A stretch of 64,000 nt of DNA from NVTR01 sp036479015 (GTDB taxonomy: Bacteria; Pseudomonadota; Alphaproteobacteria; Rhodobacterales; Rhodobacteraceae): NCBI GenBank assembly GCA_036479015.1, contig JAZGFB010000007.1, positions 24,140-88,139 of the forward strand, read 5' to 3'. Made by a program: the position numbers and the translations under genes. Below are positions 34,198-41,871 of the stretch, one piece after another. The notes beneath the pieces were generated by a model. The model saw only the letters and a list, made by a program, of their open reading frames with translations, was not told where the DNA came from and searched no databases. Numbering within the stretch: position 1 is the stretch's first letter; every line of letters starts with the position of its first letter.

Positions 34198-36237
34198 TTA
34201 CACGTCTTGCAGTACGGCTAAAAAGGCGGCCCCAAAACGGTCGGCCCGGCGTTCACCTAATATTCGATCAAGCATAGCGCGGTCTGATCTGCCCATTGTG
34301 GCAACTTTGGCCAGCAAAGATGCCGAGCAAGAGAGCGGTTTTTCGGTGCCGTTTTCCCCTGTGGCCAGGTCGGTCTGTGCTTGCAGCAGACGGTCATAGA
34401 GTGCGCCCTGTTCACGGCCCGCAAGTTGGCGCCGTTTGGGGTGCAGCTCTGGCGCAGCTTCGCCCAGAACAACGCCCAGAAAATCTGCCCCGTAGCGTTC
34501 CAGCTTGGTGGCACCAATGCCGTTGATCCCTGCCATTGCATCCAGATCAGTGGGGCGGGTTTGGGCAATTTCAATCAAGGTGCGGTCATTAAAAACGATA
34601 TAGGCGGGGACATTCACGGCCTCGGCCAGGGCGCGGCGCTTGGCCTTAAGTGCTGACAATAGCGGCGCATCTTCATCAGAGACCAGCGATTTGACCGGCG
34701 CGCGGCGCGTAAATTTCTGAACCGCGTCCAGGCGCAGGGTAATCGTGGCCTCATCACGCAAAAGCGGGCGGGCGTTTTCAGTCATGCGCAGCCCGCCGTG
34801 GCGTTCGGGGTCGGGGCGGAGCAGGTCGCGGCCCATCATCTGGCGAAACACGCCCTGCCACTGGCGGCGGTCATATTCGCGACCCACACCAAAGGTTGGC
34901 AGTTGATCATGGCCGCGCTGACGCACCTTGTCGGTTTCATTGCCGGTCAGAATATCAATCAGATGGCCCGCGCCAAAATATTCACCGGTGCGCAACGCCG
35001 CTGACAGTGCTTTGCGCACGGCCAGGGTGGCATCAAACAATTCCGGTGGTGAGGCGCACAGGTCGCAATTGCCGCAAGGCTCAATGGTTTCGCCAAAATA
35101 TTCCAACAGGTTTTGGCGGCGGCATTTCAAAGCATCTGCCAACCCCAGCAACGCATTCAAACGCCCGTGATCCGCCGTGCGGCGTGCAGATGGCGCCGGG
35201 CTTTCATCAATTTGCGAGCGGCGAAACCGGATATCATCGGCACCAAACAGCGTCAGCGTGTCGGCGGGTGCACCGTCGCGGCCCGCGCGGCCAATTTCCT
35301 GATAGTAGGATTCAACCGATTTGGGCAGGTCAGCATGGGCGACCCAGCGTATGTCTGGTTTATCGACCCCCATGCCAAAGGCGACAGTTGCCACCACGAT
35401 CAGCCCGTCCTGTTGCTGAAAACGGGCTTCCACATCGCGGCGCATCTGTGCGTCCATACCACCGTGATAGGCGCAGGCATTGTGCCCCTCTGCGCTTAAT
35501 GCCGCGGCAAGTGTTTCGGTTTTGGCGCGGGTGCCACAATAGACAATGCCCGGCTGACCCCGGCGGTCGGCGGCAAAAGCCAGTATTTGTTTGCGGGGCG
35601 CGTCTTTGGCGGCAAAGGCCAGGTGAATATTGGGGCGATCAAAGCCGTGCAAAAACACCTGTGGCGGGGCATCCTTGAACAACCGTTCGACTATTTCGGC
35701 GCGGGTTTCTTCGTCGGCGGTGGCGGTAAAGGCGGCAAGCGGTACGTTCAGGGCGCTGCGCAATTCACCGATGCGCAGGTAATCCGGGCGGAAATCATGG
35801 CCCCATTGGCTGACGCAATGGGCCTCATCCACGGCGATCAGCGTGGTTCCGATGCGGCGCAACAGGTTGAGCGTGCCCCCCGATGCAAGCCGCTCGGGCG
35901 CCATATACAGCAGTTTCAGCGTGCCAGCATCCAGGGCGGCAAACACTTGGTCGGTTTCTTCCTGGGTATTGCCCGATGTCAGCGCACCAGCGGCGACACC
36001 TGCGGCGCGCATGGCACGCACCTGATCCCGCATCAATGCAATCAGCGGAGATATAACGACGGTCACGCCATCACGCATCAGCGCGGGCAATTGAAAACAC
36101 AGGGATTTACCACCGCCGGTTGGCATAATCGCAAGGGTGTTGCGACCCGCAACCACGGCATCAACTATTTCGGCCTGACCCGGGCGAAACGCATCAAAAC
36201 CGAAGACTGAAGATAAAAGCTGGGAAGCGCTGGGCAT
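34198..36237 (-). CDS. recQ: ATP-dependent DNA helicase RecQ
   Basis: 3'-5' superfamily-2 helicase for recombination and replication-fork repair. 679 residues from ATG 36237 (MPSASQLLSSVFGF), since the 35 residues encoded further upstream look non-conserved. Seen: FRPGQAEIV (Q-motif region), MPTGGGKSLCFQLP (Walker A), AVDEAHCVSQWGHDFRP (DEAH box), VATVAFGMGVDKPDIR, YYQEIGRAGRDG, the zinc site in CGNCDLCASPP, the RQC domain, and an HRDC domain near 510-590. A short extra C-terminal extension follows HRDC. Confidence 0.95.
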   Translation of the reverse strand: MPSASQLLSSVFGFDAFRPGQAEIVDAVVAGRNTLAIMPTGGGKSLCFQLPALMRDGVTVVISPLIALMRDQVRAMRAAGVAAGALTSGNTQEETDQVFAALDAGTLKLLYMAPERLASGGTLNLLRRIGTTLIAVDEAHCVSQWGHDFRPDYLRIGELRSALNVPLAAFTATADEETRAEIVERLFKDAPPQVFLHGFDRPNIHLAFAAKDAPRKQILAFAADRRGQPGIVYCGTRAKTETLAAALSAEGHNACAYHGGMDAQMRRDVEARFQQQDGLIVVATVAFGMGVDKPDIRWVAHADLPKSVESYYQEIGRAGRDGAPADTLTLFGADDIRFRRSQIDESPAPSARRTADHGRLNALLGLADALKCRRQNLLEYFGETIEPCGNCDLCASPPELFDATLAVRKALSAALRTGEYFGAGHLIDILTGNETDKVRQRGHDQLPTFGVGREYDRRQWQGVFRQMMGRDLLRPDPERHGGLRMTENARPLLRDEATITLRLDAVQKFTRRAPVKSLVSDEDAPLLSALKAKRRALAEAVNVPAYIVFNDRTLIEIAQTRPTDLDAMAGINGIGATKLERYGADFLGVVLGEAAPELHPKRRQLAGREQGALYDRLLQAQTDLATGENGTEKPLSCSASLLAKVATMGRSDRAMLDRILGERRADRFGAAFLAVLQDV

Positions 36238-36310
36238 GGGCTGGGTCAATTTATGTGGTGTTTTGGAAGGCAACTCTTCCCATATGCAGAATCCGCGAAC
36301 AAGCGACTTT

Positions 36311-36340
36311 CTTCTTTTCCTAAATATCCCCGCCGGAGGC
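36311..36340. repeat. Short intergenic motif of the Rhodobacterales type
   Basis: CTAAATATCCCCGCCGGAGG, preceded by CTTCTTTTC. Similar stretches sit at 34135-34160 (TTCCTTAAATATCC) and 46548-46582 (TTTTCCTTTGCAAAATACTC followed by an imperfect CCGC/GAAG part). All lie in gene-flanking gaps. I recall such 'aaatat(c)cccgccggaggc' motifs being frequent in this order; function unknown. Confidence 0.35.
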
Positions 36341-36360
36341 ACTTTGTATTTGGGCAGCGG

Positions 36361-36648
36361 TCAGAAAAATGCAGCTGCGTTATTGTGCAGAATTATGCGC
36401 AGGGAAAAGATCCCAAGCAAGACAACCAGCGGCGCCAGGTCCAGCCCGCCCATATCTGGCAGCATCCGCCGGATCGGGCCATATAGGGGCTCAAGCAAAC
36501 GGTTAAGACCGTACCAAAGCTGTGCCACCATTGGTTGGCGCAGATTAAGCACCTGGAAGTTGATCAGCCAGCTCATGATGATATGGGCAATCAGAATAAA
36601 CCAGACCACATCCAGAAGCAGATTGAGAATTTGAAAAAGCGATGTCAT
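36361..36648 (-). CDS. YggT family membrane protein
   Basis: 95 residues from ATG 36648, with GGGAAT just upstream (an in-frame TTG at 36663 is weaker). Two hydrophobic helices (about 5-27 and 70-90) flank the family core LNLRQPMVAQLWYGLNRLLE and PLYGPIRRMLPDMGGLDLAP, diagnostic of YggT. Inner-membrane protein implicated in osmotic tolerance or division in some bacteria. Single gene; its upstream region separates it from the divergent thioesterase. Confidence 0.9.
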   Translation of the reverse strand: MTSLFQILNLLLDVVWFILIAHIIMSWLINFQVLNLRQPMVAQLWYGLNRLLEPLYGPIRRMLPDMGGLDLAPLVVLLGIFSLRIILHNNAAAFF

Positions 36649-36777
36649 CGGTATTCCCGTCAATTTTGTTTGAATTTATCTAAGCGCCACCAGTGGTGCT
36701 GACAAGGCCTGTATTGACGCGACGTTTACACTTGCGCCGGTCGGCCACTGCATTTCTATACGCCTAAGGAGATTAAT

Positions 36778-37314
36778 ATGTATCCAATTTTTCGCATGGC
36801 CAAGGAAATGGTGATCCACCGCCGCAAACCAAAACTGGATGCGCTTGGAACCCACGTGTCGCACCACATGTGCTGGCCCTGGGATCTTGACCTGTGGATG
36901 GAGCTGAACAACGGCCGCACATTGACGCTGTTTGATCTGGGGCGCCTGCCATTGGCGCAACGTATTGGGCTGGGGCAAGTGCTGTTGCAAAACAAATGGG
37001 GCATGACTGTTGCCGGGGTTTCTGTGCGGTATCGCAAACGCATACGTGTGTTTGAAACCGTGCAAATGCGCAGCCGGTCTGTGGGCTGGGATGATCGGTT
37101 CATTTACCTGGACCAATCCATGTGGAACCGGGCCGGTGACTGCACCACCCAGGGGCTGTTTCGCATGGCTGTGACCGGCAAAAACGGCATTATTTCCCCG
37201 GATCAGGTTGCCCATGAGATGGGCTATGATCAGGCAAGGCCAGAATTGCCGAACTGGGTGAATGCCTGGGTTAAGGCCGACGCCCAGCGGCCCTGGCCGC
37301 CCACCAACCCCTGA
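36778..37314 (+). CDS. Acyl-CoA thioesterase-like (hotdog-fold) protein
   Basis: 178 residues of the thioesterase-like superfamily often annotated acyl-CoA thioesterase or THEM6-like. Seen: HHMCWPWDLDLWMELNNGRT, where the Asn-Asn-Gly stretch and preceding Asp pattern resemble the 4HBT active-site helix start, followed by FDLGRLPLAQRIGL and AGVSVRYRKRIRVFE. Good AAGGAG ribosome site seven bases before ATG 36778. Soluble, no signal peptide. Substrate not determinable. Confidence 0.82.
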   Translation: MYPIFRMAKEMVIHRRKPKLDALGTHVSHHMCWPWDLDLWMELNNGRTLTLFDLGRLPLAQRIGLGQVLLQNKWGMTVAGVSVRYRKRIRVFETVQMRSRSVGWDDRFIYLDQSMWNRAGDCTTQGLFRMAVTGKNGIISPDQVAHEMGYDQARPELPNWVNAWVKADAQRPWPPTNP

Positions 37315-37388
37315 TACCAGATACAAACGGTTGCGCCGGGCTGGCTTTGCCTATTCAATCACCCGAAACACAAACAGGGAATATGGGC

Positions 37389-38759
37389 ATGGCTGAAGTA
37401 TCAGCGAAAAAACGCATTTGGGGCTGGATGATGTTTGATCTGGCCAGTCAGCCCTATAACACCTTGTTGCTGACCTTTATTTTTGGTCCGTATTTCGCGT
37501 CGGTTGTTGCAGATGCGTATATTTTGGGGGGCATGGATGTGGACGCCGCCAACGCCCGCACCCAAAGCGTTTGGTCACTGGGGCTGACGATTGCCGGTGT
37601 TTTGATCGCGCTTTCAGCGCCTGTTCTGGGGGCCATGGCCGACATATCCGGGCGCCGCATGCCGTGGATATATTTGTTTTCGGCATTCTATGTTGTCGGC
37701 GCATCGGCCCTATGGTGGATGCTGCCTGATGCCTCAAACACCAATATCATGCTGGCGGCGTTTATCATCGGTTTCATTGGCATGGAGTTCACCACTATAT
37801 TCACCAACGCCATTCTGCCCGAGCTGGGCACCAAAGAGGAAATCGGCCAAATATCCGGGTCGGGCTTTGCCTTTGGCTATTGGGGCGGTTTGATATCACT
37901 GTTCATCATGCTGCTGTTTTTCGCCGAAGGCGATGATGGTAAAACTTTCATTGGGTTATCCCCGTTGTTTGGTTTGGATGCCGAAGCCCGCGAGGGCACG
38001 CGCTTTGTTGGGCCCTTTAGCGCCATCTGGTTTGCGGTGGTGATGACAGTTTTCTTCTTATGGGTGAAAGAGGTTCCAAAACCTTCCAAAACCGCCGCCA
38101 CAGTGGGCAATGCCCTGGCAGAACTGGGCCGCACCATCAAAAACCTGCCCAAGAACCCATCATTGGCAACCTATCTGGGGTCATCATTGTTTTACCGCGA
38201 TGCGCTAAACGGGCTGTACGGATTTGGCGGAGTATACGCCACTTTGGTTCTGGAATGGTCGATCACAAGTATCGGTATTTTTGGCATTATCGGCGCCTTA
38301 ACGGCGGCAATATTTTCCTGGCTTGGTGGCAAGTTTGACAGCAAATTGGGGCCAAAACCGGTTATTGTCACCTGCATTTTGGTACTGATCGCGGTGTGCG
38401 CCACCATCGTTGGCATGACGCGCGAAAGCTTTTTTGGCTTTGAACTGGCAGCGGGTTCCAGCCTGCCTGACACGGTTTTCTTTATCTGTGGCGGCGTTAT
38501 TGGGGCCGCGGGTGGTGCATTGCAGGCGTCATCACGCACAATGATGGTGCGCCACGCCCACCCGGAACGCGCCACCGAAGCCTTTGGCCTGTACGCCCTG
38601 TCGGGCAAAGCCACGTCATTTCTGGCCCCGGCGCTGATCGGTGCCGTGACATTCATGACCGGCAGCGCGCGCCTGGGCATTAGCCCGCTGATCGGGCTTT
38701 TCGTATTGGGGCTGGTGCTGTTAATCTGGGTGAAACCTGACCCGGAAGTGGTGGATTGA
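37389..38759 (+). CDS. UMF1-type MFS transporter
   Basis: 456 residues, about 11-12 membrane helices, of the UMF1/Atg22-like major facilitator group. Seen: IWGWMMFDLASQPYNTLLLT at the N-terminus, which is diagnostic (WxxYDxAxxxY-like), and the cytoplasmic-loop motif GAMADISGRR. Start ATG 37389 follows GGGA at good distance; ATG 37383 is too close and a TTG at 37347 is unlikely. Substrate unknown; relatives export amino acids from vacuoles in yeast. Its stop overlaps the mepA start (TGATG). Confidence 0.88.
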   Translation: MAEVSAKKRIWGWMMFDLASQPYNTLLLTFIFGPYFASVVADAYILGGMDVDAANARTQSVWSLGLTIAGVLIALSAPVLGAMADISGRRMPWIYLFSAFYVVGASALWWMLPDASNTNIMLAAFIIGFIGMEFTTIFTNAILPELGTKEEIGQISGSGFAFGYWGGLISLFIMLLFFAEGDDGKTFIGLSPLFGLDAEAREGTRFVGPFSAIWFAVVMTVFFLWVKEVPKPSKTAATVGNALAELGRTIKNLPKNPSLATYLGSSLFYRDALNGLYGFGGVYATLVLEWSITSIGIFGIIGALTAAIFSWLGGKFDSKLGPKPVIVTCILVLIAVCATIVGMTRESFFGFELAAGSSLPDTVFFICGGVIGAAGGALQASSRTMMVRHAHPERATEAFGLYALSGKATSFLAPALIGAVTFMTGSARLGISPLIGLFVLGLVLLIWVKPDPEVVD

Positions 38760-39613
38760 TGCGCCGACTGTTTGCCATTGCCATATGCGCAAGCTGGCTG
38801 GCCCTGCCCGCCGGGGCCAACAGTATTGCCAAGGAACTTTTCGGCCATGTTGATGCCGGTTCAGAGCAGGCCGCTGCACCCTATGGCGGATATGCCAAGG
38901 GTTGTTTGGCGGGCGGTGAACAATTACCTGAAACCGGGGCGACCTGGCAGTCAATGCGCCTAAGTCGCAACCGCAATTGGGCGCACCCCGAAACCGTGGC
39001 ATTCATTGAGCGTCTGTCGCGCAAGGCTGCGCGGCAAAAGGGCTGGCAAGGTCTGTATGTCGGGGACATGTCCCAGCCCCGGGGCGGGCCAATGCTAACC
39101 GGTCACCGCAGCCACCAAACCGGGCTGGATGTGGATATATGGATGCTGCCCCCTGATCGGTTAAACCTAAGCGCCACCGAACGGGAAAACCTGTCGTCAA
39201 TTTCCATGCGCCGCGCCGCTGGGGCCTATGTAAACGACAGTTGGACCCCCCAGCATATGGCGATACTGAAAGCCGCCGCCAGGGATAAGGCCGTGGCGCG
39301 TATTTTCGTGTTTCCCGGGGCCAAGGTTCAGATGTGCAAGGATGCCAAAGGCAACCGCAGTTGGCTGCGCAAAATCAGGCCCTGGTGGGGGCATCACTAT
39401 CATTTTCATGTCCGTCTTTTGTGCCCAAAAGGCGCGAATGGCTGCACGAACCAGGCCCCGCCACCGCCCGGTGATGGCTGCGCCGCCGCTGACAGCTGGG
39501 TGCGCGATATTTTGAACCCACCACCGCCCAGTACAACCCCGAAACCGCCGCGCCGCGAATACGTGCTGGCAGATTTACCAAAGCAATGCGCAGCAGTCTT
39601 ACAGTCGCAATAA
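38759..39613 (+). CDS. mepA: Penicillin-insensitive murein endopeptidase
   Basis: Periplasmic LAS-family metallopeptidase that cuts D-Ala-mDAP cross-links in peptidoglycan. 284 residues from ATG 38759; signal peptide 1-21 (AGANS). Zinc ligands: HRSHQTGLDVDIW (HxxHxxGxxxD) and HHYHFHVRL (HxH). Cysteines before and after (KGCLAGG, QMCKDAKG, LLCPKG, NGC, DGCAA) fit the disulfide-rich family. The C-terminus is proline-rich. Coupled to the MFS gene by a one-base overlap and overlapping the following gene by 28 bases. Confidence 0.95.
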   Translation: MRRLFAIAICASWLALPAGANSIAKELFGHVDAGSEQAAAPYGGYAKGCLAGGEQLPETGATWQSMRLSRNRNWAHPETVAFIERLSRKAARQKGWQGLYVGDMSQPRGGPMLTGHRSHQTGLDVDIWMLPPDRLNLSATERENLSSISMRRAAGAYVNDSWTPQHMAILKAAARDKAVARIFVFPGAKVQMCKDAKGNRSWLRKIRPWWGHHYHFHVRLLCPKGANGCTNQAPPPPGDGCAAADSWVRDILNPPPPSTTPKPPRREYVLADLPKQCAAVLQSQ

Positions 39614-40485
39614 TCGCCACGACCGCCTTGGTCATGGGGTTGGGCAGCTTCGCCCAGTCCCCTGGCAAGGCGTCGTGGTTGGCGTCCTATCGCTGGGCCG
39701 CTGATCTGCCCGGGTTTGGTGGGTTTTCAGGGCTGAAAGTAGATGCTGATGGTTCTGGATTTATCACCGTAAGCGACGGTGGCATTGTCGGTCAGGGTGG
39801 CTTTGAACGCGCTGATGACAGCGGCACTATCACCGGGATTTCTGGCTATACTTTTGGGCCGCTGAAAACGTCAAAAGGTGAGCCGACTAAAGGTTACACG
39901 AATGACGCCGAGGGGTTGGCCCTGCGCCCCGATGGCAGTCTTGTGGTTTCCTTTGAAGGGTTTCACCGGATCATGACCTATGAAACCCCGGATGCAAGTG
40001 CGGTTTGGCACAAGCACAACAAAGCATTTAACGATTTGCAGAATAATTCAGGGCTGGAAGTTCTGGCCTATGACAGCGACGGGGTGCTGTATGCAATACC
40101 CGAACGTTCCGGTGTCCTGACCCGGCCGTTTCCGGTGTATCGGTTCAAAGATTTTGAATGGGATCAACCCTTTGGCATTCCACGTCAGCCGCCGTTCTTA
40201 CCGGTTGGCGGCGATTTTGGACCTGATGGGAAATTCTACCTGCTTGAGCGCCATCTAAGCGGTATTTTTGGCTTTCAGTCACGGGTGCGGCGGTTTGAAA
40301 TTTCGGACACTGGTGTTTCGAATGAACAGGTGCTGTTTGAAACGTCCCCCGGAACCCACGACAATCTGGAAGGTATTTCAGTGTGGCGTGATCCGGCGGG
40401 TGACATCCGTATCACCATGATTTCAGATGATAATTTCCGGGCGTTTCAGCGTACAGAATTCGTGGAATACCGGGTGACGGAATAG
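39586..40485 (+). CDS. Esterase-like activity of phytase family protein
   Basis: 299 residues with a signal peptide (1-24, SFAQ) and a beta-propeller of the PF13449 type: LPGFGGFSGLKVDADGSGFI, VSDGGIVGQ, NDAEGLALRPDGSLVVSFEG, LPVGGDFGPDGKFYLLER and a final EGISVWRD. Such proteins are secreted or periplasmic; activity on phosphoesters is inferred only. The start lies inside the 3' end of mepA, and the two signal-peptide proteins are likely co-transcribed. Confidence 0.85.
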   Translation: MRSSLTVAIIATTALVMGLGSFAQSPGKASWLASYRWAADLPGFGGFSGLKVDADGSGFITVSDGGIVGQGGFERADDSGTITGISGYTFGPLKTSKGEPTKGYTNDAEGLALRPDGSLVVSFEGFHRIMTYETPDASAVWHKHNKAFNDLQNNSGLEVLAYDSDGVLYAIPERSGVLTRPFPVYRFKDFEWDQPFGIPRQPPFLPVGGDFGPDGKFYLLERHLSGIFGFQSRVRRFEISDTGVSNEQVLFETSPGTHDNLEGISVWRDPAGDIRITMISDDNFRAFQRTEFVEYRVTE

Positions 40486-40495
40486 CTTGCTTTAT

Positions 40496-40533
40496 GGGGC
40501 GGCACTGGGTATGACACCCCGTCCCAAAAGGGG
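40496..40533 (+). promoter_or_regulatory. Leader hairpin before the queuosine-precursor transporter
   Basis: GGGGCG (40496-40501) pairs with CGTCCC (40520-40525, one G-U), enclosing GGGT (40507-40510) paired with ACCC (40516-40519), loop ATGAC. Directly after, AAAAGGGG offers a competing partner for the CCC at 40523-40525, which is the layout of a switching leader or of a rho-independent-like element without U-run. It sits 37 bases before the gene start. Whether it senses a queuosine precursor is not shown; it does not match the known preQ1-I consensus. Confidence 0.4.
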
Positions 40534-40569
40534 CCAAGTATCCGCAACCTTGATAAAACGGAAAATATC

Positions 40570-41190
40570 ATGAACCGAATTCTACCTGGCGTTATCGCCA
40601 TGGCCGCTGTTGTTGTGGCCTCAAATATTCTGGTGCAACACCTGTTTGGCCAATGGCTGACATGGGGCGCCTTTACCTATCCCATAGCGTTTCTTGTGAC
40701 CGATGTGATGAACCGCATCTATGGCGCAAACACCGCCAGACGCGTTGTTTTCATTGGCTTTTTAGTGGGCGTTGCCTGTTCACTGGTGGGCACACAGATC
40801 ATGGGCGAATATGGCCCGCTGGTCACATGGCGCATTGCAATTGGGTCCGGCCTGGCATTTTTGACCGCCCAAATGCTGGACGTTGCGGTGTTTAACCGGC
40901 TGCGCAATACCGACTGGTGGAAAGCGCCGCTGGCCAGCACTTTGGTTGGCTCATCCGTGGACACTATTGTGTTCTTTTCAATTGCGTTTTCTGGTGCCCT
41001 GACGTTTCTGGAGCCGGCAAATGATGTGTCCTGGGCCGGGGAAGTTCTGCCCATTCTGGGGGCAGGCCCCGAGGCGCCACTGTGGGTGTCATTGGCCATC
41101 GCTGATTGGGCGGTCAAGCTGTCACTGGCACTGCTGGCATTGATCCCGTTTCGCATGATTGTGAACCGTCTAACAGCACCAGCTGCGTAA
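40570..41190 (+). CDS. Queuosine precursor transporter (YhhQ/VUT family)
   Basis: 206 residues, about six membrane helices, of the VUT family; E. coli YhhQ imports preQ0/preQ1 for tRNA queuosine. Seen: SNILVQHLFGQ, LTWGAFTYPIAFLVTDVMNR (family signature with the acidic residue in TM2), GANTARRVV and SSVDTIVFFSIAFSG. The usual name in this group is queuosine precursor transporter. A structured leader precedes it. Downstream lies the small transcript at 41.2 kb. Confidence 0.93.
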   Translation: MNRILPGVIAMAAVVVASNILVQHLFGQWLTWGAFTYPIAFLVTDVMNRIYGANTARRVVFIGFLVGVACSLVGTQIMGEYGPLVTWRIAIGSGLAFLTAQMLDVAVFNRLRNTDWWKAPLASTLVGSSVDTIVFFSIAFSGALTFLEPANDVSWAGEVLPILGAGPEAPLWVSLAIADWAVKLSLALLALIPFRMIVNRLTAPAA

Positions 41191-41196
41191 AACCTT

Positions 41197-41202
41197 TTGA
41201 CA
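41197..41202 (+). promoter_or_regulatory. TTGACA -35 element, small-transcript promoter
   Basis: A perfect TTGACA, 41 bases before the strong ribosome site of the small ORF and just after the stop of the transporter gene. No clear -10 hexamer is found at a 16-18 base spacing (the 17-base position reads AAGCTG), so the call is tentative. Confidence 0.3.
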
Positions 41203-41261
41203 AACGCTAAATCTGTGGCAAGCTGCCCCTGTCTTTTAATCAAATGGAAGGAGGTGGTCCA

Positions 41262-41318
41262 GTGTTGAGAGTGATATTGGAGAACGCGGATGGAACAATC
41301 AGAGGGCTGAAAACCTGA
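41262..41318 (+). CDS. 18-codon small ORF with near-perfect Shine-Dalgarno
   Basis: GTG 41262 opens an 18-codon frame, MLRVILENADGTIRGLKT, ending TGA 41318. AAGGAGG lies 7 bases upstream, a near-complete anti-SD match and stronger than that of most genes in this window. The same frame is open from ATG 41244 (24 codons, prefix MEGGGPV), but that start would place the SD inside the coding part. No hydrophobic segment; mixed charge. Coding is inferred only from the ribosome site, start, stop and terminator layout. Confidence 0.45.
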   Translation: MLRVILENADGTIRGLKT

Positions 41319-41386
41319 CGGCAAACCGGATGGTTTAGAACCTTTGACTGGGCTTTGCTCTAACTGGCCCGTCTCCTGAATACTCG

Positions 41387-41420
41387 AAAGGGCCATCGTT
41401 CAATCGGTGGCCCTTTTTTT
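41387..41420 (+). terminator. Rho-independent terminator of the small transcript
   Basis: AAAGGGCCATCG (41387-41398) pairs with CGGTGGCCCTTT (41405-41416; one T-G wobble) around a six-base loop, and the stem runs into a T-tract to 41420. A textbook intrinsic terminator, the strongest in the window. It ends transcription before arfB. Confidence 0.88.
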
Positions 41421-41443
41421 GCTGAAGTGTTTAAAGTGCAAAT

Positions 41444-41866
41444 ATGCTGAAAATTAACGAAAATATTACCATTGCGGATTGGGAGCTGAGCGAAAGCTTT
41501 AACCGCGCCTCAGGCCCTGGCGGCATGAACGTGAATAAGGTATCAACCGCGGTCGAGCTGCGGTTTGAAGCGGCGCGATCCCCAAACCTGCCAGCGCATT
41601 CCAAGAACCGGCTGCGGGTGATTGCGGGGCGCAAATGGACCAAAGACGGCGCGCTGGTCATTCAGTGCGATGAAACACGATCACAGGCGAGGAACCGGGC
41701 GATTGCGCGCGAGCGGTTGGTGGAAATGGTGCTGGCATCGCTGGAACGCCCGAAACGCCGGGTGAAAACCCGGCCGTCGATGGGCGCGAAACGGCGGCGC
41801 GTGGATGCCAAGACGCGGCGGGGGGCTGTTAAGGGGTTGCGGGGGCGCGTGACGGGGGAGGAGTGA
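41444..41866 (+). CDS. arfB: ArfB-like peptidyl-tRNA hydrolase with GGM in place of GGQ
   Basis: 140 residues of the ArfB/YaeJ (ICT1-like) ribosome-rescue family: class I release-factor-like domain with RASGPGGMNVNKVSTAVELRF (21-41), CDETRSQARNR, and a basic C-terminal tail (KTRPSMGAKRRRVDAKTRRG) that in the family enters the mRNA channel of stalled ribosomes. Odd: residue 28 is Met (ATG) where the family has the catalytic Gln of GGQ. Everything else is conserved. Either hydrolysis is lost or the protein has another role. No clear SD at the ATG. Confidence 0.88.
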   Translation: MLKINENITIADWELSESFNRASGPGGMNVNKVSTAVELRFEAARSPNLPAHSKNRLRVIAGRKWTKDGALVIQCDETRSQARNRAIARERLVEMVLASLERPKRRVKTRPSMGAKRRRVDAKTRRGAVKGLRGRVTGEE

Positions 41867-41871
41867 GGTAA

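Larger units (their letters stand above)
41225..41420 (+). ncRNA. Candidate small transcript with mini-ORF and strong terminator
   Basis: A self-contained unit of ~195 bases between the transporter and arfB: TTGACA upstream, AAGGAGG ribosome site at 41248-41254, an 18-codon ORF, a further ~70 bases including ACCGGATGGTTTAGAACCTT, and a 12-bp terminator. It could be an sRNA, a small-protein mRNA, or both. The 5' end is estimated. Not matched to a named RNA family by me. Confidence 0.5.

Noticed and set aside
34896..35678. 260-codon frame opposite recQ
   Set aside because: Shadow of recQ: low complexity, His/Arg/Pro-rich, no start context.
40486..40569. preQ1-I riboswitch before the YhhQ-family gene
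   Set aside because: The characteristic preQ1-I sequence pattern is not present; kept only as an unnamed leader structure.
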